A program made the translations under genes and the position numbers. Of a DNA stretch of 64,000 nucleotides, positions 44,751-55,845 are shown one piece after another. The notes under the pieces were generated by a model that saw only the letters and a list, made by a program, of their open reading frames with translations, did not search any database and had not been told where the DNA came from. Origin of the DNA: Tribonema minus (lineage: Eukaryota; Sar; Xanthophyceae; Tribonematales; Tribonemataceae); the NCBI GenBank assembly GCA_017506865.1, contig JAFCMP010000549.1:372001-436000 (forward strand), in the 5' to 3' direction. How positions within the stretch are numbered: position 1 is the stretch's first letter; each line of letters begins with the position of its first letter.

Positions 44751-45974
44751 TCATTCGCAGTCACGGCTGACGAAATACAACCGTGCAGCATCGGAACGAC
44801 TCCACCTCACCAGATCCTGCCCATCCACAATCGTCTGACCAGCGTTGCGCGAATGTAGACTGCATCTGACAGGCGGGTCCAGGGCCATGAGGAACCGCCG
44901 CACCTCCCGTGCCACCACGCCTGTCCCCACACCCGTGACAAGCACCACGTTCAGATCCGGGTCTGCCGTGCTGCTGTCACGCTGGGTGCCAAGAGGTTGC
45001 TGGTAGAGACGATAAGCACTGCTGAAAGAGCCGTCGTGTGCGCCGCTGCCGCTGCCGCTGCCGCCGCCGCCGCTGCCGCCGCCGCCGCTGCTGCTGCTGC
45101 TGCTGCCGCAAGGAGTGCTCAGGCGGATGGCATCGCTCAGCAGCCGCCTGAGCGCTGCCTGCACCATGGCAACGGAGTAGCCGTGCAAGTCTGCGACGAC
45201 GCGCGCGCCGCCGCTGCGCAGCGGGCGATGCTCGACAGTGCCGCCGCGCACCGCCTGCGCATACGCATCGTCCAGCTCTTCCGTGCTGCCTGCGGCGTGC
45301 GCCGCGGTGCACACAATGGCGTACGAGAGGAAGTCTGGCGGCGTTGTGCACATGGTCTCTGCGCTGCTGGCAGCAGCGGCAGCGGAAATGCCGGCACCGC
45401 CACCATCGGCAGCAGCAGCAGCGGACTGGTGCGCAGTGTGCTCATCACCAACTGCAGTGGTGGCAGCATTGGCAGCAGCGTCAGCTGACGGAGCGGTCAA
45501 CGGCACAGCAGCACCTGATTGAACATCAGCAGTGGCGCGCGTGTTGCGTGGGCGCGACATGCGGCGCAGCATCGAGCAAGCTGCACGCCAATCACAGCGA
45601 GACGCTAGCGCCGCAAGCACCACGTTGCACTCCGCTGTTGAGCGTGGAAGCACTGAGCCAGACACCAACTGCTGCATTGTTTCAACGACGTCCGCTGCAG
45701 CGGTTCCTGAAATGCGCTCCTTCAGGAGCTCCTCCTGTAGCTGTCTGCGCCAGCGGTTGATCCTCGGCACTCCCTTCACCCTTGAAAGCGAGGGCGCCTT
45801 GCTCTCAGTGGAGTTGCGGCGAGGACAGGCCACAGTTGCTCGTGCGTCACCAGTGAGGCCATCGCTGTGCGCACTTGTAAAACTTCTGCAACTAGCATTG
45901 CACACAGCTTCCCAGGGCACAGCCAGCACCGTGGTCCTGCCTCTCAATGCGGCCCAGCTACACCGCGATACCAT
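44751..45974 (-). CDS. SMR-domain protein, probably organellar (PPR-SMR-like)
   Basis: An intronless 407-residue frame. The N-terminus (MVSRCSWAALRGRTTVLAVPW…CRSF) is basic and Ser/Ala-rich without acids, consistent with a mitochondrial or plastid presequence. Residues ~110-137 (TAECNVVLAALASRCDWRAACSMLRRM) read like one PPR helix pair. An Ala-rich insertion follows, then LSYAIVCTAAHAAG (another PPR-like helix). The C-terminus is an SMR domain with the DLHGYS motif and LVTGVG followed by VRRFL. SMR domains are nucleases or nucleic-acid binders, and in plants PPR-SMR proteins act on organellar RNA or DNA. A Ser/Gly-rich insert separates the two SMR halves, unlike compact family members. The SMR call is secure and the PPR part tentative. 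Confidence 0.85.
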   Translation of the reverse strand: MVSRCSWAALRGRTTVLAVPWEAVCNASCRSFTSAHSDGLTGDARATVACPRRNSTESKAPSLSRVKGVPRINRWRRQLQEELLKERISGTAAADVVETMQQLVSGSVLPRSTAECNVVLAALASRCDWRAACSMLRRMSRPRNTRATADVQSGAAVPLTAPSADAAANAATTAVGDEHTAHQSAAAAADGGGAGISAAAAASSAETMCTTPPDFLSYAIVCTAAHAAGSTEELDDAYAQAVRGGTVEHRPLRSGGARVVADLHGYSVAMVQAALRRLLSDAIRLSTPCGSSSSSSGGGGSGGGGSGSGSGAHDGSFSSAYRLYQQPLGTQRDSSTADPDLNVVLVTGVGTGVVAREVRRFLMALDPPVRCSLHSRNAGQTIVDGQDLVRWSRSDAARLYFVSRDCE

Positions 45975-47184
45975 GATGCGTTCCTGCCTGGGGTGAGGGC
46001 GTTGAATAGACTCAGACCTGTGCAGGCACGAGGCAAAGTAATAACAAATTACAAGAGATCACATGCCATTCGACAACACAATCTCGCAGTCACGCAACGC
46101 TCACGCAATCTTTTTTCACTACTAACATTACCTTGACGATCCTCTGCAACAGAATATTTCGGGAGAGTCGGAAACATCTGCTATTGATTGCACAACATCG
46201 ACGACTGCCTGCCTGCATGTCTGTGCTGTCGGTGAAGCTTTTCTCTCAACTGCACAGGTGAACTAGGCGAGTCAACTGAATGGCTGCACTGAAGCAGAGG
46301 AGCTGCTGCAGGAGCTCTGCAGGAGCATCGCCAGCGTCGCCGCCCATATTTTGAATGTAAGAACGCCACGCTTGCCTCCTCTCGGCGATGCAGCTGCATG
46401 AGCACATTTAATTTGCTGCTCAGCAATGCCATTCGCATTATGGGGCTACAACCATGTCCGCGCGTTCAAGTTTCCAGCAGACGCAGCTCTTCACTTGCGT
46501 GGTTCTTGAACAAATGCAGCACCACAAAGCGCAAATGCCTCCAGTCAAGCCACGTCAACATGAAGTGCAGGCATTTGTTGAAGACCGAGATGATTGGACA
46601 ATTTTTTGTGTGGTGTGGTACATTTTTTTTGTTATGACTATATATTCCTCTTGCCTGTCTTAAAAAAGTACACTTTGGCGGCCAAACATTGTAGTCACTG
46701 GATATTGTGCGCTTGAGCTTGTTCATCTTTCACGAGGAATGTGCAACACATGGCTTCTCCAGACGCATGGTGCTGTAGTATGGTGCTGTAGTACGCCATC
46801 GCCACATGCATCAAGTATGCCATAGTTATAAAAAAAAAGCAGGCCTTATCTACAAGCAGTGGTCCATGCTCTCAGTGCACGCCTGCGCCTCTGCCTGCAA
46901 GCAGACGACAAACAGCGACAACAGCTCACAAGTAGAGTACAACTCTAATCCGACCCCGCACGCAAGAGAGCTGCACTATAGCTGTAGTGTATTGACTGCA
47001 GGCACCCCTTATTGTCAATCCTCCATTTTACAGCTAACACCGTGACACGTGCACCTGATGGCAATAATAACTTATGAAAACGCTAGTCCAACCCCAACCC
47101 TCATACCTTACCCCTACCAGCCGAGCTTTCAACTCTGAAACTGTCATTCCCACGTCCTCGCCACCTGACACAGACCGAACCATC
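45975..47184. other. Divergent 5' flank of the SMR and dioxygenase genes
   Basis: No gene was recognised. Short poly-A/T runs occur near 46622-46630 and 46831-46840. An in-frame ATG at 47074 could extend the dioxygenase by 37 residues. Confidence 0.45.
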
Positions 47185-49580
47185 ATGAGCAGAGCAGCAC
47201 TGCCGCCAAATGTGCACCAAAAGGGCGTTCCCCCCGAGAGCTGCCTGTTTGAGGTGATGGACGATGTTCTGACGCGCGCCGAGTGCTCCGCCTTCGTGAC
47301 GCGAATGACGCCGGCGCTGCGCAGCGTGAGCCAGGCGCTGGCGCAGTACCATCCCGATGGCGACCAGCGCAAGTCCAGGTGCGATGCGCGCTGCTGCTGT
47401 GGTATTGTCTTATATGGACTGAGCTGCAACGGTACCATTGATGGGCGCACTCTTTGCATGCGGCAGGTTGTTGAACACAGTACCGCAAGTCCAGGTGGGG
47501 TAAGCACTGTGCGCGCCCGTTGTCAACGCATCTCAGCAGCTGCGCGACAGTGTGTACGACGCGTCTCGGTGACTGTACGACAGCGTTGTCCCAGGTGCCT
47601 TGTATTGACAACACCTGCACAACTGCTGCTGGGGACTCATGGTGTATGTGTATGTATGTGGATGGAGAGTTGGTGAATGACGCGAGTTGTTGGACGTCGT
47701 CTGATGGAAGATAGTCTTTCACGTGGACTGAGCTGCAACGGTACCATTAATAGGTGCACTCTTTGCATGCGGCAGGAAACATGTGCATGGTGCTACGTAG
47801 AGCCTGCATAGCTGGCTGAACAGCCACGCTGCTAAGCTTCTGATCCCTGTCTATTGTGCTCCTCTCTTGTAAGCCTTATGCCGCACAGCAATTAGTTGTG
47901 AAATTGCCGCAAGGCTGCAGCTCCATGTACAAGGCACAGCACACATGTACTCAGAATGCACCTATCGTCCATGACTTCATGACAATGGTCTGAGCACTGC
48001 TGCTGAGTGGCGCATTACACTCCTGCCAACTTTGCAGGACCGAATACCAGCTCGCAGTAATGGAGAACAGGCCCTTTGCGGAGGCGCTCTGGGAGCGTCT
48101 CCAGGCGTGTGACGGTGTTCTCGAGGCGATATTGGCGTTCGCAGAGAGGGAGGGCCGCGGCATGCCGGTGGGACTCACGCCGCGCCTGCGCATGCTGCGC
48201 TACGCGGGGGACGACCGCTTTGACGCGCACTACGACAGGTGCGCTCGCTGTGACGCGGGGTGTATGTGGCAGTGATCAGCAGGCCTCATGACATGCATGT
48301 GGTTTTTTGTGTGACGTGGGGTGTGTGGCAGTGATCAGCAGGCTTCATAACAGGTGCGTTGGAGACGCAGGGTGTGTGGCAGTGATCAGCAGGCCTCGTG
48401 GTCTGCAGTCCGCTGCTGAGCAGTGCTGCTTTGTGTTGGTCTTTTCAAGGCGCTGTGCTGTTTGGCACCTCCATCAACGAGTAGGTACTTGCGAGCAGCA
48501 GCAAGAGCAGATGTTCAGGAGCGTGCGTTTTTTTGCGACGTGGGGTGTGTGGCAGTGACCAGCAGGCCTCGTGGCGGCCATTCATTGCTGAGCAGTGCTG
48601 CTTCACGGTGTGTTGAAGGCGCTGTGCAGGTTGGCACCTCCATCACCGCGTAGAGGTCGACGACCATCAAGAAGAGCAGATGTTTGGGAGCATCAGTGAA
48701 AGCAGAGTCATGCACGCGCGCAGCGGACAGAGGTGACATGGCTGTGCGCATGGGCAAATCAGCCATGTCCATTCACAGCGGCAGGGCAACGGGCTTTAAA
48801 TTTCTTTTTGTTGATTTCAAAGGCATTGACTGTACATGTTACATTGCATGAAGTCACAGTTGTGCATCGGCAACCAGAGTGCTGTTTTTTGTGATTCCCC
48901 GCCACCCCCCCCCTTTCACGAATATTAGCTGTCTGAGTCCTTGTCTGGCATTCTTTGCAAAGGCTGCTCCATATGCCTCAGTGGCTTGCGCAAACGGCCA
49001 CTGCAGACCGCGTGTGTGAGAGCCACTCGCATTACACCCTTGTGCATGTACTTCATCATTCTATTCAACATCAATGTGAATCCTGTCAGGCTCTGAATGC
49101 GCAGCACTGCTGTCATGCCTGCACGAGCCTCAGCGCCATCTTCAACGACACCACATGAGCAGTTTTCACCATACCCTTTCAGTAGTTCAACAACCTCAAC
49201 TTCAACCTGTGTCACTTTGGCATCTCAGGGTCGTGCCAGAAGAAGCCCGCGGCTGTGAGAGCCTCATCACCGTCCTGGTCTACCTCAATGACGGCGGGGG
49301 CGTTGACTTTTCTGGCGGCGAGACTCTCTTTATTAACGCGCTGGAGCCGCTGCGCAGCGACGCTGTTGCCGTCGTGCCGCGCGCGGGCCGCGTGGTGCTG
49401 TTTGAACACGCGCTCTATCATTCGGGCTCGCCGCTGCAGCACCAAAAGGACCCCAGTGAGGAAGGTCGTGGTGAGGGGGGAGGGGGGCAGGGGGGGATGC
49501 GCGGGCGGAAGTTTGTGCTGCGTACCGACGTGCTGTTCAGAATGCAGAATAGGCCACAGGTGCCGCCCGCCATTTCTTGA
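47185..49580 (+). CDS. 2-oxoglutarate/Fe(II)-dependent dioxygenase (prolyl 4-hydroxylase-like)
   Basis: Three exons (47185-47378, 48038-48238, 49229-49580), both junctions AG/G in phase 2, give 248 residues. The fold is that of the P4Hc/2OG-FeII superfamily, which hydroxylates protein or small-molecule substrates using iron and 2-oxoglutarate. The iron ligands are the HxD of RFDAHYDR (His129, Asp131) and His196 in ALYHSGSPL. The basic residue that binds 2-oxoglutarate is likely in RKFVLRTDVLF. The strand LITVLVYLND followed by FSGGETLF is typical of this family. A Gly/Glu-rich loop (EEGRGEGGGGQGGMRG) sits between the distal His and the 2OG site. No signal peptide is seen with this start. An upstream in-frame ATG at 47074 is possible but lies in intergenic-looking sequence. 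The substrate cannot be inferred. Confidence 0.88.
47405..47780 (+). repeat. Duplication inside dioxygenase intron 1
   Basis: The block GGACTGAGCTGCAACGGTAC followed by CATTGATGGGCGCACTCTTT at 47418-47466 recurs near 47727-47775 with a few changes. The exon 1 end CGCAAGTCCAG/GTG is itself echoed at 47488-47501, followed closely by a GTAAGC. Confidence 0.8.
48240..48580 (+). repeat. Four copies of the dioxygenase exon 2 donor region
   Basis: The sequence after the true donor, GACGCGGGGTGTATGTGGCA and GTGATCAGCAGGCCTC, recurs at about 48313, 48365 and 48537. One copy (48349-48357) also repeats the junction itself (ACAG/GTGCG). Confidence 0.85.
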
Positions 49581-51469
49581 GCTTGAAGTTGATGCCGAAA
49601 CCCTATTGCATGCTGGTGTCAGTTGGCCGTGGTGGGGATGGTTGGTCAGGGGCACCGGCTTTGCGGGAGTGGGTGAACTTAAAACATGTGCTGTGCAGTC
49701 ACTGTGCGGCCTCGTCAACAACGCAAGGCAGAGACGCCGCTCCGCCTCTTCGCAATGGAACACTTGAAGTTTGATCATATGTTGCAGTTACCTGTTGCCT
49801 GCTGAGCGCTGACCTTGTATGCTGCTAACTGTGATGTGCGGAATTTGGTGCTGGTCGCAGTGGAGTTTCCTAGAAGCATCGCGGCGTGTATGACACAAAC
49901 GCGCACAAATCCACACAAGACATGGGGTTGCAACAATCAAGCAAGCCCACGATTGTTAGGCGGGCGGCATCTTGCCAAGATGTGCCCCTGGTGACCAGGG
50001 GCCATTGTGCAGGAGAGGGTGCATGGAATGCAACTGATTATACTCTGCGCTGCCTGTAATAATGGAGAACGCAAAACATACCCATATGTGGAACCTGACA
50101 TGTGAAACACATGCAATATGGCAAAATCGGAGGCGCTGTCGTATTCTTCCGTTTTCTACCATTCTTGCTCTTGGAGCACCAGAGCTACGTTGGCGTCCCA
50201 CACAACGTGCACCGCACAGAAATCAAGCGTAAGTGCACATCGACAGTGACATGTGCAATTGGCAATTGCAGGAATGCTGCGTTAGGCGGCGGCGGCACAG
50301 CGAGTGTTGCGCCGCACAATTACTGGTCGGCAAACGTTGCGGCAGAGGCTGTGAGAGAGCGGCGGCACAATGTCATGTATGCTGTAAATCAGGGAGGCTG
50401 CTGCAACGCCCATTGCTGACAATGTGCTCAGTCATTCAGGCTTCGGCAAGGGCGTTCGATCGGAGGAGCTGCTGCGACACTCAGTCGTGCACAAGCGCGC
50501 AAGCCATCCCAGCAGGGCGCAGGAGGCTGAGCCAGAAGTAAAACGTTGGAAGGACTAGCTAGACGAGTGGTAGGAGCAGGCGTTGTGGTGTTGCTGCATT
50601 CTGATTCAAGAGGAAGTGAATGGCCAGCATTGTGGCTAAATATCCAAGGCTGGACGCTGAGGGGCGCCCGACGCGCGCTGGTGGCTGCAAACGCGACGAA
50701 GCTTTGATTGCGCACGACGGCAATGCGCGAGGTTGATCGAGGACGCCGACGTCAAGCAGAAGTGGCAGTGCACGCGGCGCTGCCTAGGTCTGCATTGGCC
50801 ACGAGTGCAGTAGATCAAGCCCATTGCAGGTGGCCTTCAGCGTGCTCATGACGCATGAGCCCGAAGACGCCAGCATTACTTGTGGCTCGACGGCACGCGG
50901 CAGTCGGAGAAAATTTGCATGAGGCGCCATTGGAGATCATGATGGATGCCCATGCCACGATCTTCACTTGGCGATTGAAGTTGACCTTGAAGTCGACAGG
51001 AACTGAGAGGCTGAGTGAAGCTGAAGAGCTGGTAAGGTGAGCTGGGCACATCGCAGCTCATGCAGCCGTGATGATGCTGCGGAGCCGCCTACTGCAAGCT
51101 GTGCCAGCAGTTGCCGCAGTGCAAATTTTTCGTCAGGCTAACTCGACGCGCTGCAGTTCCCTAAACACATAAGTGTGCTGCAGGGCATTTGTGCCATCTC
51201 TTGCTGGCAGCCATTGCGATTGCAAGCATCTCAACCCATGCTTCGCTCTCAGGGATAGAAGAGATAGTTTGCGTCGTCGCCACGGTGCACTTGGAAGCAA
51301 CAACATGATGCATCAAATGGCTCGTCGCAGCTGGTGCTCTAGTGTCATGCAATCTGCTGAAATTCACGTCAGCTGCAGCTATGCGGCTGCTGGCATTGCT
51401 GCTGGCATTGCTTGCCTAAAATTTCCTCCGTTGCTCTTGCTGCCTCCATGTCGTGCCAGAATCGCAAAC
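49581..51469. other. Intergenic region
   Basis: No gene was recognised between the dioxygenase and the F-box/LRR-like gene. Short frames (for example near 50636-51060) lack family features. Confidence 0.45.
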
Positions 51470-54400
51470 ATGGCAGAGGATCCAGACACCGCGAAACGGA
51501 GCAAGGTGGACGACACCACAGAAGCCCAGGGCCAGCCGGCAGTGGGATCTGTTTTCGTCCTCCAGAGGCTCAGTCCCGACTTGCGAGCACTCGTGCTTTC
51601 TTTCGTGGCCTCCGCCAAGTCCCTTGCAAAGCTCGCGACGGTCAGCAAGGGCATCAGGAAGGAGGTGATGAACCCGGCGCACTGGGCGCAGACTCTCTGC
51701 TATTCTCACGCTCCCTCTTCGCACGGCGAGCGAGAGTTTCTGCGCAGCGTCAACAGGTCCACCACCCTGGTGCAGTTGCTGAAGCAGCCTCGCTTTCGCC
51801 AAGTGACGCACCTGGTAAGCTGCTCGGAGTGCATGCATACGCTCGCATGTTGACAGCTGCTGTACATGGACGACAGCTGTCGCTGTCTGTGCAGTGACAC
51901 TGAATGACAATGTTGTAGATTTGGAATCATGCCAAGCAGGTTTTTTGTCAGGTGGAGTTCGTATGCACTGATGGCTCGCATTGCACAGCTCGCTCTGCAC
52001 ATGACCCTTCTGTAGCATCTGTAGTGCAATCAATCTTCCACAGATGTTGCCTCATGAAAGCAAAGCAGATGGCGGGATTTATCTTCTATTTCAACGGTGG
52101 TTGCTGCACACTGAAGGTTTAGCGTGCAGTTTCTACAAGTCACGCCCACGGGCAGACGGACATGGCACACACCCAGAGACTTGTGCCTACCTTACAGAAT
52201 GACATGTCTGCTTGCTTGAGGGTGTTGGCAGCCAGCCGCAGGCCTCTAGTCCCTATTTCACACATGGCAACCACTACATTTGGCACCAAGTGCAAAGAAA
52301 CCGTGCCACCAACGCGAGTTTTGCCGCAGCGGCAACTTCTGGTTTCATGTTCGTTCCTGCTCTCTGTCCGCTGCCATGTGGCTGTTGCAGAGCATTCCGA
52401 CGCAGCTGAAGCTGGGTACTACCACGTTTAGGAGCATTGCGAGGGTACTACCCCAGCTGACATACCTCAACACGTGCAACGCCAGAAACGTCAAGACCCC
52501 GGCTTTGCTGGACCTAGCGCGCAGCATGCCCAACCTCAAGACGGTGATACTGGTGAGCACTGCTGGCAACTTGTTAAAGCGCATGGCAGCATGGCACTGT
52601 CAGGTCACGCGCACAGCAGTGCAACACCTGTGTGGTTGAAGCCTGAGTTGTTGAAGATTACGCCTGCCTCAGCAGAGGGGGGCAGCCGAGAAAACAGAAG
52701 CTGCCGCTAAGGCTCGTAGCTTCGCTGCCGCTGCTTTTGCCACCGATCCCTCCTCATGAGATATGTGGTGCTTGCGCTGCATGCCATCACTGCTTACATC
52801 ATCTGCCACTGCATTGGCGAGCACCAGCAGCAACGGGAACAAACAGCTCTGGTCATGATGTTGTGCATTGGCTTACATCATCTGTCACTGCATTGGCGAG
52901 CACCAGCAGCAACAGGAACAAACAGCTCTGGTCATGATGTTGTGCAGTGGCCAGCCGGCACGTACATACGTATTGTGCTTGGTGCTCGCCGTGAAATGCT
53001 CTTCCGCAGCCGCATGCTGCCCCACCAACTTGTTACTCCCTCTTTGGCACGTGACGATGTCTGTTTAGGACTCTGCTTCAACTTGAACAACTCCACGAGT
53101 CGCAACACAGTTTTCTGACACCCCATGACACTCAGCACGTGCCATGATATCATACCAGGAAGCTTCATTATCATGCGGTATGCAATCGTCAGCCCCTCCA
53201 TTCCTCATGTCGCAAAATGGCAAACCGACACCCATGCGCACATTTCTCATGTGCCTCAAAGGCTCCGCACGTACGTGATGGCCATGCAGGGAGAGCCGAC
53301 GATAGGCGTTGACTTGTCCAGTGGTGTGTGCGCCATCTGCAACCACATGAAATCGCTGGAACGGCTGGAGATTTTGGGATGGTTTTCACCGGAAATTATC
53401 ACTGACAGGTACAAGGTCTGGGCGATTTTGCGCCTGGGCGAAAATTGATTTTTGCAAGTACGAAGTTCAAAGCCAGCGAATGCTGCAGCGCTTGCTAGGA
53501 GCAGCATGCCAGTCAGCAGCTGCATGCGCGTGATAATGGACATTGAATGACATTCGAGATACATTGAATGACATTCGAGATACATTGGATGCAGTTACAA
53601 GTGCCTCGCACTCCAGCATGTGTCAGTGCACGAGCGTCATAAGATACGGCAGCAGGTGCTCACGCACACGCCCTTGCGGCGCACATGCATACACTCGCAC
53701 ATGCATACGTTCGCACAATATCCGTAGTGTGAGCTGCAGCAGTACATACCACGCTCAATCATCGGGTCCGCTTGCACTCGTCATTACATGTATTGCAGCT
53801 TTGTGTAAGGCCCACATCACACTGACAGTGGAGACTGATCTTGTGTTAACATGCGCGCATGCTACCACGGTATAAAGCGTCATATTCTAGCATTAATCTT
53901 CTGGCCTGCCAATCCTTTCCTACTGTGTTGCAGTGCACTCAATGTGGTACCAAAACATCATGACAGTGCTCGCAATACCTACCTCTCCCCATCCCTGTGT
54001 GGCTCTTGATCAAGGTCACTGAGCACAGCCATGTTATCCATGATACATTGCCTTCATTGTACCGGCAGCGTGATGATGATCAAGTGCTCTGAAACACTCA
54101 TGCCGACATCTTTTCCTCTCTAAGCCAGTGACGTCGCCCGTCAGTGCTCCTGCACAAATCCTCACAACGCGAACTGCAAAGTGGAGCCAGTCACAGCAAG
54201 CGCGCAATTGCTGACCCCCCTCCCCCCCCCCCCCCCCCCCCCTTCCCCAGGCTGCTCGCGGCGATAGCGACGCTGCCGCACCTACGCCACCTCAAGATCA
54301 CGCAGGGCCAGCACTCGTCGCCGCGAGCGACCACAGAGCGCGGCGTAACTGCCCTCGTCAGCGCCGCCAACATGGCAGCGCTCGAAACGCTCACCATTCA

Positions 54401-54497
54401 CGGCGTGCGCGGCGTCACGGCCGCCGCGGTGGAGGCGGCGCGCGTCAACTGCGCGCGCCTGCGCCACGTCGATCTGCGCGTCCTGCCGTGGAGTTGA
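51470..54497 (+). CDS. F-box/LRR-like protein
   Basis: Four exons (51470-51814, 52391-52552, 53290-53408, 54251-54497) join in phases 0, 0 and 2 to give 290 residues. F-box proteins are substrate receptors of SCF ubiquitin ligases. Residues ~31-75 (LQRLSPDLRALVLSFVASAK … LATVSKGIRKEVMNPAHW) follow the F-box pattern of an LP.L..h.hh.Fh core, a central 'V(S/C)K' and a terminal hydrophobic-Trp. Downstream come several leucine-rich repeats (VLPQLTYLNTCNA, SMPNLKTVIL, MKSLERLEILG, LPHLRHLKITQ, MAALETLTIHG, CARLRHVDLR) with ~25-residue spacing as in LRR-containing F-box proteins. The exon 3 acceptor (GCCATGCAG/GGA) was chosen because it alone restores frame and repeat spacing. The last acceptor is preceded by a ~35-bp near-pure C run. 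Specificity is unknown. Confidence 0.78.
52780..52950 (+). repeat. Tandem duplication, two ~82-bp copies
   Basis: Two almost identical units containing GCGAGCACCAGCAGCAAC and GCTCTGGTCATGATGTTGTG follow each other inside intron 2 of the F-box/LRR gene. They do not include a splice junction. Confidence 0.9.
54215..54250 (+). repeat. Poly-C tract serving as polypyrimidine tract
   Basis: A run of C with two short T interruptions ends in TTCCCCAG, the acceptor of the last F-box/LRR exon. Confidence 0.9.
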
Positions 54498-55845
54498 AGT
54501 TGTGTCACACGGCTCAGCTCAGCTGTGGGCCTGTTCCTAGATTACAGCACAATTGAGCATTACTCCAATGTCCATTCGGTTTTGGTGAAAAGCGAAGCGA
54601 CGTCCTGTATTGAGTTCGGTCGTTGGTGGTGACCACACCGAACCGAAACCGAAGTTCCATTTTGGTTCGGCTGTTGCGCTGTTACCGATCTCACCGAACC
54701 GAACATCTTCACTACTGTTCCACGCCTCAGCGTCATCACCGGGGCGACTGCGGCGCACCGTGCTGCGTGAGTTGACGATGATTGCGGGGAGCACTGCTGT
54801 GTGGTGCGTCAGTGCAGCGCGCGGACGCTGCCAAGCGCGTGCGGAGCGCTGTGTTTGCATGGCCCGCATTGCTCAGCAACAAAGCAGCAACTTGAAGTGT
54901 GAGGCCCACAGCTGCAGCGGCTACAGCAGCGTGGCCAGAAATGAAGCACCTGCTACTTTTTCCATGGGCTTTATCGGACATGCCGTAGCTCCTTGCCTTT
55001 GGTGGCGCTGCAATGGCTGTTGGGCCCTGCAGGTTTTGACAGTTGCTGGTGTGATGAAGTCTGTTGTTGCCAGTGCGGATGGCGTAGATACTCGTTCAAA
55101 CTTTGAAGCATTGTTGCTGCTGGACATGCAATGCAGCTGGCTATGGGGAGTGCTCCAGTACCATGATTGAGGTTGCCGGTGAGATGGACTCTCTTCAAGT
55201 TGCCGCCATGTGCGAATGTTGTAGATGCTGGTTGTGCACAGCACTGCTACTGCTGCACGTGCAATGCAATTGCATGCGAGGAATGCGCCAATACCGTAGC
55301 GGAGGAAGGCACAGCTGCATTTCGTCGCTGTTTGACAGGCATCGCGATGCAGTTACAAATGATATGCCCTGCTGCCATCTTGCAGGTCTCATGTCAACAG
55401 CGGACGGGTTTGAACTGCGTCTTTTGATTGCTCAACAGCCAGGCGGTCTTAGCTGCTTCCTGCTGACATTGGGTGTCGCGCATACATCTTGTGAGGTTGC
55501 ATAACGTTGCTACTTGATGAGCGCATGTAAATCGCCTCAAAGGCCCATCATGGGCTCCTCTGCCAGATGTGAAATCTGTCCTGATGTTACTGCCAGTGAA
55601 AATGATGGAAGGTTGGGTCACGTGTGCCTCATCACTCATGTCATGAGTCAATTCTGAGACTGAGACTCTGATCAGACAGCGATTACGTCCAACGAGTTTC
55701 GGGTCCTCCCGATGGCCCGACCTTGTTTTGCTCCACGACCTTGTTTTGCTCCACAAGTAGTACCTCTGATCAAAATCTGCAGGAGGCCGACGTGCCGACA
55801 GTAAAAAGGACGCTGCAGTGGAGCAGCAGCTACTTAATAATCATC
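54498..55845. other. Intergenic region before the PAPS reductase-like gene
   Basis: No gene was recognised. Two diverged units of about 130 bp, both starting GTTGC(C/T)GGTG.GATG, seem to lie side by side at 55036-55305. A short CCGAACCGAAACCG/TTTTGGTTCGG inverted pattern occurs near 54640-54700. Confidence 0.4.

Noticed and set aside
55036..55305. Coding gene in the two ~130-bp similar units upstream of the PAPS reductase-like gene
   Set aside because: The units are diverged, contain stops in the frames examined and show no family motif.
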